NCBI GenBank assembly: GCA_002306055.1
Contig: DBRR01000019.1
Location: 1 to 64,000, forward strand
Length of the DNA stretch: 64,000 bases
Source of the DNA: Anaerolineaceae bacterium UBA1363
Lineage (GTDB): Bacteria > Chloroflexota > Anaerolineae > Anaerolineales > Anaerolineaceae
Direction of reading: 5' to 3'
Part shown: positions 53,516 to 61,995 of the stretch, in pieces
Numbering within the stretch: the stretch's first letter is position 1
How the letters are laid out: each line of letters begins with the position of its first letter
Notes under the pieces: generated by a model
The model's input: the letters and a program-made list of their open reading frames with translations, nothing else
What the model was told of the DNA's origin: nothing
Database searches by the model: none
Program-made: the position numbers and the translations under genes

Positions 53516-54154
53516 ATGCGAATATATGACATTACTCAGACAATACGAAACGGTATGCCGGTTTGGCCTGGTGACCCGGAAGTAAGGCTGAATTGGCTCT
53601 CACAGATTAGCCAGGGCGGGCTGGTCAACCTGACGGAAATTCACATGTGCGCTCACGCGGGGACTCATATTGATATGCCCAGTCATTTTTTGGATCAGGG
53701 GCAGAACTTGGATGATCTCGACCTGAATATTTTAATTGGCAGAGCAAGAGTTGTTTCTGTACCTCCTGAGGTTAAGGTTATTAGCGCTGCTTTTCTAGCG
53801 ACGATGGCACTTGAGGGAGTGGAACGAGTCTTGTTCAAAACAGCAAACAGTGAACTTGTGAAGGCGGACCCCCATTCTTTTCACGAAAACTATGTTGCAC
53901 TGGATGCCAGTGGTGCCGAGTTCCTGGCTGAAACAGGCTGTAAATTGGTGGGGATTGACTACATGTCTGTGGCGGTTTTTGATGATCCGGAGGGTGGTCA
54001 TTTGCCGTTGTTGAGGGCTGGGATCGTGGTGCTGGAAGGGATTACTCTGGAAGGAGTTGAGCCTGGCGATTATCAATTAATTGCTTTGCCATTGAAATTG
54101 GGCGGGCGAGAAGGCGCCCCCTCACGGGCAATCCTTCTGGATGAGTGGAATTAA
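53516..54154 (+). CDS. Cyclase family (kynurenine formamidase-like) metal hydrolase
   Basis: 212 residues with the family metal motif CAHAGTHIDMPSHF (about residues 45-58; His, His, Asp and His). The family includes KynB and other amide or lactone hydrolases; substrate unknown. The start ATG follows AGAAAGG, with TATAAT at 53489-53494 giving a short leader. The open frame upstream overlaps the opposite thiolase gene and lacks support. It is the last ordinary gene before the A+T-rich island. Confidence 0.86.
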   Translation: MRIYDITQTIRNGMPVWPGDPEVRLNWLSQISQGGLVNLTEIHMCAHAGTHIDMPSHFLDQGQNLDDLDLNILIGRARVVSVPPEVKVISAAFLATMALEGVERVLFKTANSELVKADPHSFHENYVALDASGAEFLAETGCKLVGIDYMSVAVFDDPEGGHLPLLRAGIVVLEGITLEGVEPGDYQLIALPLKLGGREGAPSRAILLDEWN

Positions 54155-54460
54155 CCTGATAATGCGTATAGATATATAATTTTAAAATAGATCATTTCCT
54201 GCAGCTTGCTGCAAGAACTTCCAACAAAACCTCTCCGAAAGAGTGAAATCCTTATCCCTGTAGCAAGCCACGTCGATAAGGATTTCAAAGATTTTATTTT
54301 ACTCAACTAAGTTTTTACATTAATAATCTTTATCACGGAATTTCGGTTTTATTCTTTTGGATGGATGGTAGTATTATAAAACTGAGAATCAGTAGAAACC
54401 GACCTGTCGTGATAAAACTGTTTGCGATTAATAACATTCACAAGAAAGTAGGAGAATACC
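54155..54460. other. Gap before the RiPP-like island
   Basis: Visibly A+T-rich with no gene. It holds a TGCAGC/GCTGCA hairpin (54200-54213), a 12-nt perfect inverted repeat (54245-54286), a possible -10 TATAAA (about 54375), and an AGGAG ribosome site just before 54461. No precursor-peptide ORF is visible. Confidence 0.6.
54245..54286. repeat. 12-nt inverted repeat at the left edge of the island
   Basis: GAAATCCTTATC (54245-54256) and its exact complement GATAAGGATTTC (54275-54286) with an 18-nt loop. No T-run follows. Could be a terminator remnant, an operator or a mobile-element end. Confidence 0.7.
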
Positions 54461-55177
54461 ATGAAACTTCTACAAAAAGCTAAAAGACCGCTGATGCTCG
54501 CAGGTTTGTGTTTATTATTCGCTGGAGCTGTTGCTGTATTTGCTATGTCAAACAGATCGGTTTTGGTTACCGGGATTATCATATTGATCCTTATTTTTTT
54601 TCAAGCAATGAAACAATTTGGGCAAAGAATTTTTAAGTATTACAATCATGTTGAGTTTAGTCTCTTTGGTGGTGAGCCATTACTGTTTGCGGAAGATTTT
54701 ATAGACCTCCTACAATTTACAGGACAACTTTCCAATGACTTTCATTTTACTTATGGAGCTTCACTTACTACTAATGGAACATTAATTACATACGATCTCT
54801 TGGACTCCCTAATTGAAGCCAAATGCAAACAGATTCAAGTTACGATTGATGGGTATAAAGGTTCACATGATTCAACAAGGAAATTTAGTGACGGTTTCGG
54901 ATCGTACGATAGGCTTATAGAGATAATAAATAATGTTATGAAGAATAAAATAATTGATAATGCGTTTTCTTTTATTCTGCGGATTAATCTGTTAAATAAC
55001 ACAGTAGAGCAATTTGAGAGTTTGCTAAACGACATTTCACCCGAGCTGAAATCTTATGTCCAGTTATTGATTAGACCGATCTATTCAACCGAAACATTTG
55101 ACTGTAAAAACGAAAACGATTTAGATCATCTTAAAGTTTTTTACGATACGGCAAAAAAATGGGTTTTTCTATGCTAA
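54461..55177 (+). CDS. Chimeric remnant: small membrane-protein start fused to a radical SAM maturase core
   Basis: 238-residue frame. Residues 1-46 are two hydrophobic stretches (MLAGLCLLFAGAVAVFAM and VLVTGIIILILIFF), not part of a radical SAM enzyme. From about residue 47 the sequence is a radical SAM peptide-maturase core with LFGGEPLL (68-75), SLTTNGTLITYDLLDSL and VTIDGYKGSHDS. The CxxxCxxC iron-sulfur motif that should precede GGEP is absent, lost in a deletion that fused the two parts at a T8 run (54594-54601). The frame ends at an A7 run where the SPASM domain continues in another frame. As it stands it cannot be an active radical SAM enzyme. Confidence 0.72.
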   Translation: MKLLQKAKRPLMLAGLCLLFAGAVAVFAMSNRSVLVTGIIILILIFFQAMKQFGQRIFKYYNHVEFSLFGGEPLLFAEDFIDLLQFTGQLSNDFHFTYGASLTTNGTLITYDLLDSLIEAKCKQIQVTIDGYKGSHDSTRKFSDGFGSYDRLIEIINNVMKNKIIDNAFSFILRINLLNNTVEQFESLLNDISPELKSYVQLLIRPIYSTETFDCKNENDLDHLKVFYDTAKKWVFLC

Positions 55178-55503
55178 AATCAAACCACCATTATCGATCC
55201 TGTGAATGTTGTAACGACGTCAATACAATAATAATATGTCCAGATCTTTCGGTATGGAAATGTATCAACGATATGTCAATTGATTCTGCTAAGATCGGTC
55301 AGTTAAGCCATTCCGGTGAAATTGAATTAGATCCAATCAAGGTTATTAATTGGTATAAAGCAGCCGATTGTTTTAACGACCCAAATTGTAAAAATTGTGC
55401 ATTGTTACCAGATTGCTTTGGTGGCTGTATTTTAACAAAAATCAAAACTGGTAAGCGGCGTTGTTCCACTTTTGAGTCATCTGGTTTGAGAAATCTGTAC
55501 TGA
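55159..55503 (+). CDS. SPASM domain, C-terminal part of the broken radical SAM maturase
   Basis: 114 residues carrying the auxiliary-cluster cysteines: CECC, IIICPDLSVWKC, and CKNCALLPDCFGGC (C-x2-C-x5-C-x3-C), then KRRC, the standard SPASM pattern. Together with the previous frame it makes one maturase. A shift of -1 at the A7 run (55153-55159) joins them as DTAKKMGFSMLK. No ribosome site precedes the ATG at 55159, so translation on its own is unlikely. The stop overlaps the next gene as TGATG. A sequencing indel in the homopolymer is the simplest alternative to slippage. Confidence 0.72.
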   Translation: MGFSMLKSNHHYRSCECCNDVNTIIICPDLSVWKCINDMSIDSAKIGQLSHSGEIELDPIKVINWYKAADCFNDPNCKNCALLPDCFGGCILTKIKTGKRRCSTFESSGLRNLY

Positions 55504-56453
55504 TGAATTTCGTTAAGAAAATAATATCAACAGGTGTGCTTAATAAGATTATTGCTTCTGCTATTCTTTCTATACTAAATGTATTGTTTTGGTGGTCTAT
55601 AGGTCAAGCGATTAAAGCAATAGCGATGGGCTCATTACCCGCATTACAAACGATTAGCCGCCAATTGGTAGTAAATCGGCTGATGCTTTTTGTCATGACA
55701 GTAATCAATTCGTATGATGATATCGTGTTTGAGCGAGATTATAGATTCTCGGCTGATGCAACTGCGATAAAGACCGTTTCAGGTCTAAATCTCGAAGATA
55801 TCGAGAATTCTGAAACCTCATTGAGGTTCACTACTGCTAAATTGCATTTTGAGAAATGGAAAGATGCAAGAGAATATTATGGCAATTTGAGTAGCCTGAT
55901 TGTTTATATAGCTGCATTGATAATTAGTTCAATCCAATTGAAAGTTCCTCTGCTTTCATTACTCTTACTACCTTTGATAATTTCTTTTGTGGTTAGCATG
56001 AAAGCTGCAAAAGTAACGAAAGGTTTTTGGAAACAATACAATAAAAATTCAAAAAGGTTCAATTATTTTTCTGATGTCTTGGTAAAATCTGAATTCGCAC
56101 ACGAACGGAAGACATTTGACTATTTTGATTTTTTTAGCAGATACTTTCTCAATGAGTTTGACTCAGCTTCAAAGACTAACTCCACATTAGCCTACCGCCG
56201 GTTCAAATACCAATCAATATCCGAGATAATATTACTAATCTTCTCTATAATCAGCTTGTTAGCTTTGGTGAGGACAAACAGCACAACACCCTTTTGGCTT
56301 GGGAATTTTACTTATCTTAATGTGATTTTTAGTTCTATTGCAGTTTTGTCTTCGACTTTTTTTGATTTGTTCCCGAAACTTAGTGACTACAAAGAATCCT
56401 CAAAAACAATTTATGATTTTTCTGACAACACCAAAAAGAAGACTCTAACTTAA
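55503..56453 (+). CDS. ABC exporter membrane domain (split, no ATPase part)
   Basis: 316 residues, equal to the membrane half of an ABC exporter: about six hydrophobic spans (e.g. ILSILNVLFWWSIGQAI, SLIVYIAALIISSI, LLSLLLLPLIISFVV, IILLIFSIISLLALV) with long cytoplasmic loops. It ends SDYKESSKTIYDFSDN, which is where the ATPase domain would begin in a fused exporter. It is coupled by TGATG to the SPASM frame and by TAATG to the ATPase gene. Low sequence similarity to named exporters is expected; the substrate is probably the product of the nearby maturase. Confidence 0.8.
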   Translation: MNFVKKIISTGVLNKIIASAILSILNVLFWWSIGQAIKAIAMGSLPALQTISRQLVVNRLMLFVMTVINSYDDIVFERDYRFSADATAIKTVSGLNLEDIENSETSLRFTTAKLHFEKWKDAREYYGNLSSLIVYIAALIISSIQLKVPLLSLLLLPLIISFVVSMKAAKVTKGFWKQYNKNSKRFNYFSDVLVKSEFAHERKTFDYFDFFSRYFLNEFDSASKTNSTLAYRRFKYQSISEIILLIFSIISLLALVRTNSTTPFWLGNFTYLNVIFSSIAVLSSTFFDLFPKLSDYKESSKTIYDFSDNTKKKTLT

Positions 56454-57208
56454 TGACAACTCCGACTCTGATCTCCTTAAAAGATTGTTGGTATCGGTAT
56501 CGAAACCAGGATAAATTTGTAATAAAAGAGCTTTATCTGGAGTTAGGTGAAGGCAGACATTACGGTTTAGTAGGCAAGAATGGATCAGGCAAAACCACTC
56601 TTGTCAAAATAATTGCTGGTCTCTATTCACCATCAAAGGGTAGCATAACGATCCATCCAGATTTACGAAATGTGGAGGGGAATATCCATGTTTTATTTCA
56701 AAACTTTGGGATTTACCCAATCACGATTAGAAACTTTCTTGAATTAGGTAATAAAAAAGGGCTTTCAGAGGAGTTGTTAATTGAATCCCTAAGGATTGTA
56801 TTGATGGACGAACAAATTGGCTCCTTGCCAAACCAACTTGATACACCAATGAGCCCAACTTGGGATCAAGGAACTAAATTTTCACGAGGTGAACTTCAAA
56901 AACTTGCTATAGCAAGAGCCTGGCTCTCTGATGCTAAGCTCATCATTTTTGATGAACCAACCGCGAGCTTGGATGTGTTATCAGAAAAGCAAATCTACGA
57001 GGACACCCTCCCTCATTTTGCAGATCGCACATTACTAGTAACATCTCACCGTTTGGGTATTATTAAGAATCTTGATCAGATTCATGTACTGGATGACGGA
57101 AGAATTGTTGAATCTGGAATTCATGAGGATTTATTAAATCAACAAGGTGTTTATAAAAGTTTATACGAGAATCAGCGACAACTTTTCACCCTCGATGGTA
57201 TAGGCTAA
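56453..57208 (+). CDS. ABC exporter ATPase, partner of the split membrane domain
   Basis: 251-residue nucleotide-binding domain. Walker A is GKNGSGKT (41-48), the Q-loop is LFQNFGIYP, Walker B is LIIFDEPTAS with the catalytic Glu, and the switch is VTSHRLG. The signature reads FSRGELQK instead of LSGGQ, so this signature is degenerate. It overlaps the membrane gene by a TAATG stop-start and looks like a natural fission at the membrane/ATPase linker. Confidence 0.88.
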   Translation: MTTPTLISLKDCWYRYRNQDKFVIKELYLELGEGRHYGLVGKNGSGKTTLVKIIAGLYSPSKGSITIHPDLRNVEGNIHVLFQNFGIYPITIRNFLELGNKKGLSEELLIESLRIVLMDEQIGSLPNQLDTPMSPTWDQGTKFSRGELQKLAIARAWLSDAKLIIFDEPTASLDVLSEKQIYEDTLPHFADRTLLVTSHRLGIIKNLDQIHVLDDGRIVESGIHEDLLNQQGVYKSLYENQRQLFTLDGIG

Positions 57209-57210
57209 AG

Positions 57211-58938
57211 ATGAAGCAACTGAAAAACTTAATTCGAGCAATCAAAACAGTTTTTTCTATCTCCCCTTTCCACACCATTTTAATGTTTCTAGCAGGGGAA
57301 GCTATTGCATTTACTCCTCTAGTTGGTGCGATTATTGCCAAAGACCTTTTTTCTATGATCAGCAGAGGGGACCCAATTCTTAATTCCAAGGGAATCATTT
57401 TACTCGTTGCCTATTTTGCCTACTTTCTATCCTTGAAGTTTTATCTCGTTTACTTCCAGAGAGTTTTCATTCAATTCCATACGATGCCTGTTGTTGAAAA
57501 AAGAATGAGGGACAATTTGCATCGGGTTATGCAAGAGATTCCAATTGATAATAATGAAGACCCTGATTTTTCAAGGCGAATCTGGGCTGCTAAAGTGTCA
57601 AGTATAAATGTTTTTCGACTTATGGAGAGTGGATTTCTGGCTATATCGATTGTCACAAGTTTATTGTTGCTCGGTCAGTTTGTCATAAAAATCAACCCCC
57701 TTTTTTTCCTGTTCCTTCTCTTAACAGCAATTTCAACATTTATGAAATCATATATTGAGGGTGTTGATAAATCGAAAATCCAGATACAACGGACCAAACT
57801 TGAACACAAACAAAAGGAATCCCAATCGGTTTTAGAGACAGTTGACAATTATAAAGAGATCAAAAATTTTCAAGCTTTTGACTTCTTCTATGATAATTGG
57901 GAACAAATTACTAACACATTAAGAGATCTAATCTTTAAAACCGATCTCCGCATTCTATTAAAGAAGTCCGTTTTTATCCTCATTGAATCAATGAGTTATG
58001 CATTTCTTTTTTTGATTGCTATTCGATCGTTGGCTGATAAGAATCTGGATTTCGGTAGCTTTATGGCGACCATTCAGATAACACAAAACTTGCAATTGCA
58101 ACTTCAACGCTTACTCGACGCAATTGGAAATATCAGTAAGTTTTCTTTATGGACTGAACCTTACTATGAATTCCTTGAATTAAGGGAAAAAATGAAAGAG
58201 AGGGAAATTGATTTCCCCATCGAGTTTAAGAATGTAAGCTATGTGTATCCTACACGGTCTCAGCCTGCAATCGACGATATCTCTTTTAATCTACAAGCGG
58301 GGAAAAAGATAGCATTCGTAGGACTAAATGGAGCAGGCAAAAGCACTTTAGTAAAAATGTTAATTCGTCACCTACAGCCATCAAAAGGGTTAGTTACATC
58401 AAACGGTAAAAACTTAGACTCTCAGGATGTTTTTACTCCCACTTCATACACCGCCTTGTTCCAAGAATCTTGTCATTACGAAGTTAATTTGCTGGAAAAC
58501 ATCAGATTTGGTAATTCTCAACATGACGAAGAAATCGAATTGGGGTTGAAAAAGTTTTCTTTAGACAAGATAAAAAAAGACATTCCTCTCGGATTAGACT
58601 TTGGATCTTATACTTTATCGGGTGGTGAATGGCAAAAAATTGGGCTTCTAAGGTGCTTTCAAAAACATAGTCCGTTTGTTATTCTTGATGAACCATCAAG
58701 CGCAATTGATCCGATCCAGGAAAGCTCGATCAATGATTATATTGAAACTAATGCAGGAAGTAATACACTAATAATCGTAACGCATAGATTGAGTATTACA
58801 AAACTAGTGGACTTTGTCTATTTGCTCGATAATGGGAGAATTTTAGAAAGTGGAACCCATCTTCAATTATTAAACCAAAAAGGTTCGCTTTATAGAAAAA
58901 TGTGGGATGCACAGATGAGTTGGTATGTCAACAAATAA
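57211..58938 (+). CDS. ABC exporter half-transporter (membrane and ATPase domains fused)
   Basis: 575 residues: six spans in the first 310, then an ATPase domain with Walker A GLNGAGKS (about 371-378), signature LSGGEWQK, Walker B FVILDEPSSA and VTHRLS. It lacks an N-terminal C39 peptidase domain, so leader cleavage, if any, is done by another protein. It starts 2 nt after the split ATPase gene. The two systems probably form an asymmetric heterodimer, with one degenerate and one near-normal signature. It is the last gene of the A+T-rich island. Confidence 0.88.
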   Translation: MKQLKNLIRAIKTVFSISPFHTILMFLAGEAIAFTPLVGAIIAKDLFSMISRGDPILNSKGIILLVAYFAYFLSLKFYLVYFQRVFIQFHTMPVVEKRMRDNLHRVMQEIPIDNNEDPDFSRRIWAAKVSSINVFRLMESGFLAISIVTSLLLLGQFVIKINPLFFLFLLLTAISTFMKSYIEGVDKSKIQIQRTKLEHKQKESQSVLETVDNYKEIKNFQAFDFFYDNWEQITNTLRDLIFKTDLRILLKKSVFILIESMSYAFLFLIAIRSLADKNLDFGSFMATIQITQNLQLQLQRLLDAIGNISKFSLWTEPYYEFLELREKMKEREIDFPIEFKNVSYVYPTRSQPAIDDISFNLQAGKKIAFVGLNGAGKSTLVKMLIRHLQPSKGLVTSNGKNLDSQDVFTPTSYTALFQESCHYEVNLLENIRFGNSQHDEEIELGLKKFSLDKIKKDIPLGLDFGSYTLSGGEWQKIGLLRCFQKHSPFVILDEPSSAIDPIQESSINDYIETNAGSNTLIIVTHRLSITKLVDFVYLLDNGRILESGTHLQLLNQKGSLYRKMWDAQMSWYVNK

Positions 58939-59073
58939 TATTTTCAATTTTGCTTTGGGTTTGTGCAGGGTAATTCAGAGCGAGAGTTAGATTTTTTATG
59001 CTAGAGCTCCATATTGAATCATTTATTCACACTGCCGGTGAACTAATCTATAGCAAGCCTGTTAGAGAGTGCT

Positions 59074-59859
59074 TTAACTTATCTCAGGAAGTGTCAGAAT
59101 ATGAAACGCGAGGGTCTCCAGATCCTTCGCTTTTCTACTATTACCAAGGTCTGCAAGGATCTCATCGATATGAAATTTGATCATTGGGTCATTTTCCAGG
59201 CGGGTGAGGATTTCATCCTTATCCTGTGCCAGTTCATTCAGACCCAACTTTTCATAGAGTTCACTGACCACACCATAGCTCCATTGGTCCGATATCTTCA
59301 GTTCATCCGCAAGGTCTCGCCTTCCAACGGAAAAGATGATCGCCAGACGTGCAATTTCTGATTGCCTGTCGGTCATACCAGGGTAAATGCGTGATCTGAC
59401 TATCCTGACAGGCTTTTTTGAGCTGAATCCGAGCGCAAACGCTGCTTGATAAGCATCAGGGGTGAAAACAAGCAATCCTTCATATGCAAAACTTACAGCC
59501 CATGCCAACGATGAGGAAATCTCGGATTTGAGTAGATATCCTCCGATATTGGCTGTCGGTATTCGTTGAAAAAAAGGTGGTTCAATCTTGCTCCCTACGC
59601 CGATAACAATAAGTGAGGGATTTTCAGCCAAATATTGATTGAGGATGTGAAAGAGGTTTGTGTTTTGTACGAATGAATCAAGATCAGCCACAACTACATC
59701 CGCATATTGAATTGATTCGCCTGCTCCTTTCTCCGGAGGATAGATCAATCCTGCCTCGGTGAAAACCCGTGTGCGCCAGTCTCTCACAATCAACATGGAC
59801 ATCCAATTTAAAGAGAACAAATCATCACTCAATATGGAAACAAGAATATCTTTCGCCAT
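59074..59859 (-). CDS. Response regulator-like protein with C-terminal helix-turn-helix
   Basis: 261 residues. Residues 1-115 are receiver-like, with the acidic pair Asp12/Asp13, the probable phospho-acceptor Asp59 (VVVADLDSF) and a Lys in YLLKSE. Residues about 165-215 (MTDRQSEIARLAIIFSVGRRDLADELKIS) resemble a LuxR/NarL helix-turn-helix. No sensor kinase is adjacent. The ATG follows AAAGGT; its -10 box overlaps that of pfkA on the other strand. Targets unknown. Confidence 0.68.
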   Translation of the reverse strand: MAKDILVSILSDDLFSLNWMSMLIVRDWRTRVFTEAGLIYPPEKGAGESIQYADVVVADLDSFVQNTNLFHILNQYLAENPSLIVIGVGSKIEPPFFQRIPTANIGGYLLKSEISSSLAWAVSFAYEGLLVFTPDAYQAAFALGFSSKKPVRIVRSRIYPGMTDRQSEIARLAIIFSVGRRDLADELKISDQWSYGVVSELYEKLGLNELAQDKDEILTRLENDPMIKFHIDEILADLGNSRKAKDLETLAFHILTLPEIS

Positions 59860-59888
59860 AATTACCTTTCTATGAAATAATGCAGTGA

Positions 59889-59896
59889 ATTATAAT
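59889..59896. promoter_or_regulatory. Overlapping divergent -10 boxes
   Basis: The 8-mer ATTATAAT contains TATAAT on both strands (59891-59896 plus; 59889-59894 minus), serving pfkA and the response-regulator gene in a 69-nt gap. Leaders would be about 25 nt each, with normal ribosome sites. Confidence 0.5.
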
Positions 59897-59928
59897 AGAC
59901 CTTGAAATCATTCTGTTGTGAGGTGAAT

Positions 59929-60900
59929 ATGATTCAGAGGATTGCCGTTTTGACCAGCGGAGGGGATGCACCCGGTATGAACGCAGCCATTCGTTCGGTG
60001 GTTCGTTGTGCTGTCAGTAAAGGCTGGACTACTTTTGGTGTCAGAAATGGTTATCAGGGACTCATTGACGGTTTGTTTGAACCAATGGGCACTCGTGAGG
60101 TCGGCGGCATCCTACAACGTGGCGGAACAGTTCTGGGAAGCGCTCGCTGCGAGGAATTCAAAACCTTTGAAGGACGCGAGCAAGCGATCCGTAGCCTGAA
60201 CCGGCGGGGAGTGGATGCATTAGTCGTTATTGGCGGCAATGGCTCGCAAGCCGGCAGTTTTGCGCTATCTGAGATGGGTTTCCCCGTTGTGGGGATTGCA
60301 TCCACCATTGATAATGACCTGTATGGCTCAGATGTCACTCTCGGTGTCGATACAGCTCTGAATATTGCCTTGGAGGCTATCGACCGTCTGAAGGTAACGG
60401 CTTCTTCGCATCAACGCGCTTTCATCGTTGAGGTAATGGGTCGAAATTGCGGATACATCGCCCTGATGTCAGGATTGGCAGGCGGCGCTGAAGCGATCAC
60501 CCTCCCTGAGATTGATACCGACATTGAGGTTTTGGCAGATACTCTCCGCCTGGCATATGAGCATGGGAAATCGCACGCCATTATCGTTGCCGCAGAGGGA
60601 GCTAAATATAACGCTGCCGAACTAACTGAGTATTTCAAAACCAATCGCGACCGGCATGGATTCAGTGTGCGATCGACCATTCTGGGGCATGTTCAAAGGG
60701 GTGGTGAACCGACTGCAGCAGATCGCGTCCTGGGCAGCAAGTTTGGTCTGGGTGCAATCGAGGCTATCGATCGCGGTGAATTTGGAGTGTTAGTCGGCAT
60801 TCAAAACAATCACATTACCACGACACCATTTTCTGAAGTGATTGGAAAGAGCAAACCACTGGATGAAGACTTGTTGAGGTTGGCCAGGATACTGGATTAG
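59929..60900 (+). CDS. pfkA: 6-phosphofructokinase
   Basis: 323-residue PFK-A family kinase of glycolysis. It shows GGDAPGMNAAIRSVV at residues 10-24, STIDNDLYGSD with the catalytic Asp, EVMGRNCGYIA for fructose-6-phosphate, and HVQRGGEPTAADR. At the phosphate-donor site it reads GGNGSQ: the Gly that goes with ATP rather than pyrophosphate is kept, but the Mg-binding Asp (E. coli Asp103) is Asn. The start at 59929 follows GAGGTG. It overlaps the convergent prfB end by 4 nt. Confidence 0.92.
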   Translation: MIQRIAVLTSGGDAPGMNAAIRSVVRCAVSKGWTTFGVRNGYQGLIDGLFEPMGTREVGGILQRGGTVLGSARCEEFKTFEGREQAIRSLNRRGVDALVVIGGNGSQAGSFALSEMGFPVVGIASTIDNDLYGSDVTLGVDTALNIALEAIDRLKVTASSHQRAFIVEVMGRNCGYIALMSGLAGGAEAITLPEIDTDIEVLADTLRLAYEHGKSHAIIVAAEGAKYNAAELTEYFKTNRDRHGFSVRSTILGHVQRGGEPTAADRVLGSKFGLGAIEAIDRGEFGVLVGIQNNHITTTPFSEVIGKSKPLDEDLLRLARILD

Positions 60901-61980
60901 GTCTGCTTCATCTTTAGATAGGCTTCGATGAAGCCATCAATGTGCCCATCAAGCACCGCTTGCGTGTTTGCGGTTTCGTAGTTGCTGCGGTGATCTTTTA
61001 CCATTTGGTAGGGATGAAGTACATAAGATCGAATTTGACTTCCCCATTCGACCTTCTTGAATTCACCCTTCAACTCGGATACTTCTTCATTGCGTTCCTG
61101 CTGCTGAATTTCAAAAAGCCGGGAACGCAGTACTTTAAGAGCGCTTTCACGATTCTGTGTTTGTGATCTTTCGTTTTGGCAAGTGACCACCAAACCGGTC
61201 GCCAGGTGAATGATTCGAACTGCGGTCATGTTCTTTTGAACATTCTGACCACCAGCACCTGAGGATTTGTATACTTCAATTTCTATATCTTCTGGTCGGA
61301 TGATAATTTCATCATTGTCCTCGATTTCAGGCAGAACCTCCACGAGGGCAAAAGAAGTGTGGCGCCGATGGGCTGCATCAAAGGGGGAAAGCCGCACAAG
61401 TCGATGCACACCTTTTTCACACCGTAGATATCCATAAGCGAGTTTACCCTGGACGGAAATGGTGACTGATTTCAATCCGGCTTCTTCACCCGCAGTCCGG
61501 TCCAGGATCTCTGTCTTGTAGCCCCTGAGTTCTGCCCATCGCAGGTACATGCGCTCGAGCATGGCTGCCCAATCCTGCGAATCTGTGCCGCCTGCCCCAG
61601 CATGGATCGCGAGCAAAGCGTTACCTTGATCATATTGACCGGATAACAGGATAGTGATTTCCTTTTCAGCCAGGATTGATTCCAGTTTTGTTACACTTGC
61701 TTCGAGCTCTTCAGTCAGGCTTCCATCATCCATTTCGAGCAATGACCGCAGACCGTCGATTTCGATCGCGATTTCGTCCCACTCGTTAATTTGGTCTTCG
61801 AGCTGGGAGATGCGTTTCATTACTTTTTGTGCCGAATCCGGCTTGTTCCAGAATTCCTGTTCTGCGCTTTCGAGCCTGAGTGAATTTAGTTCAATTTTTT
61901 TTGCAGAGAGGTCAAAGATGCTCCTGGAGCGAGTGGTAGGTTGCCTCAATGGCGTTTATGCGTTCGGTCAGGTCAATCAT
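60897..61980 (-). CDS. prfB: Peptide chain release factor 2 with programmed +1 frameshift
   Basis: Release factor for UGA/UAA. Translation starts at 61980 (GGAG upstream), reads 22 codons to CTT at 61917-61915, meets an in-frame TGA (61914-61912) and shifts +1 to continue at GAC (61913) for 338 more codons, 360 residues in all. The site CTTTGAC with an internal AGGAG 3 nt upstream is the classical RF2 autoregulation signal. The peptide-release motif SGAGGQNVQKN and the SQTQNRESA region follow. The frame from the in-frame start at 61949 gives a false N-terminus. Confidence 0.96.
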
Positions 61981-61995
61981 AATTGCTCCAGAAAA

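Noticed and set aside
54349..54582. 77-residue minus-strand frame at the island start
   Set aside because: Lies antisense to the first island gene and its leader; no ribosome site or recognisable feature.
58998..59180. 60-residue frame after the last exporter gene, considered as a RiPP precursor
   Set aside because: No good ribosome site, and the second half runs antisense into the response-regulator gene; no leader/core pattern.
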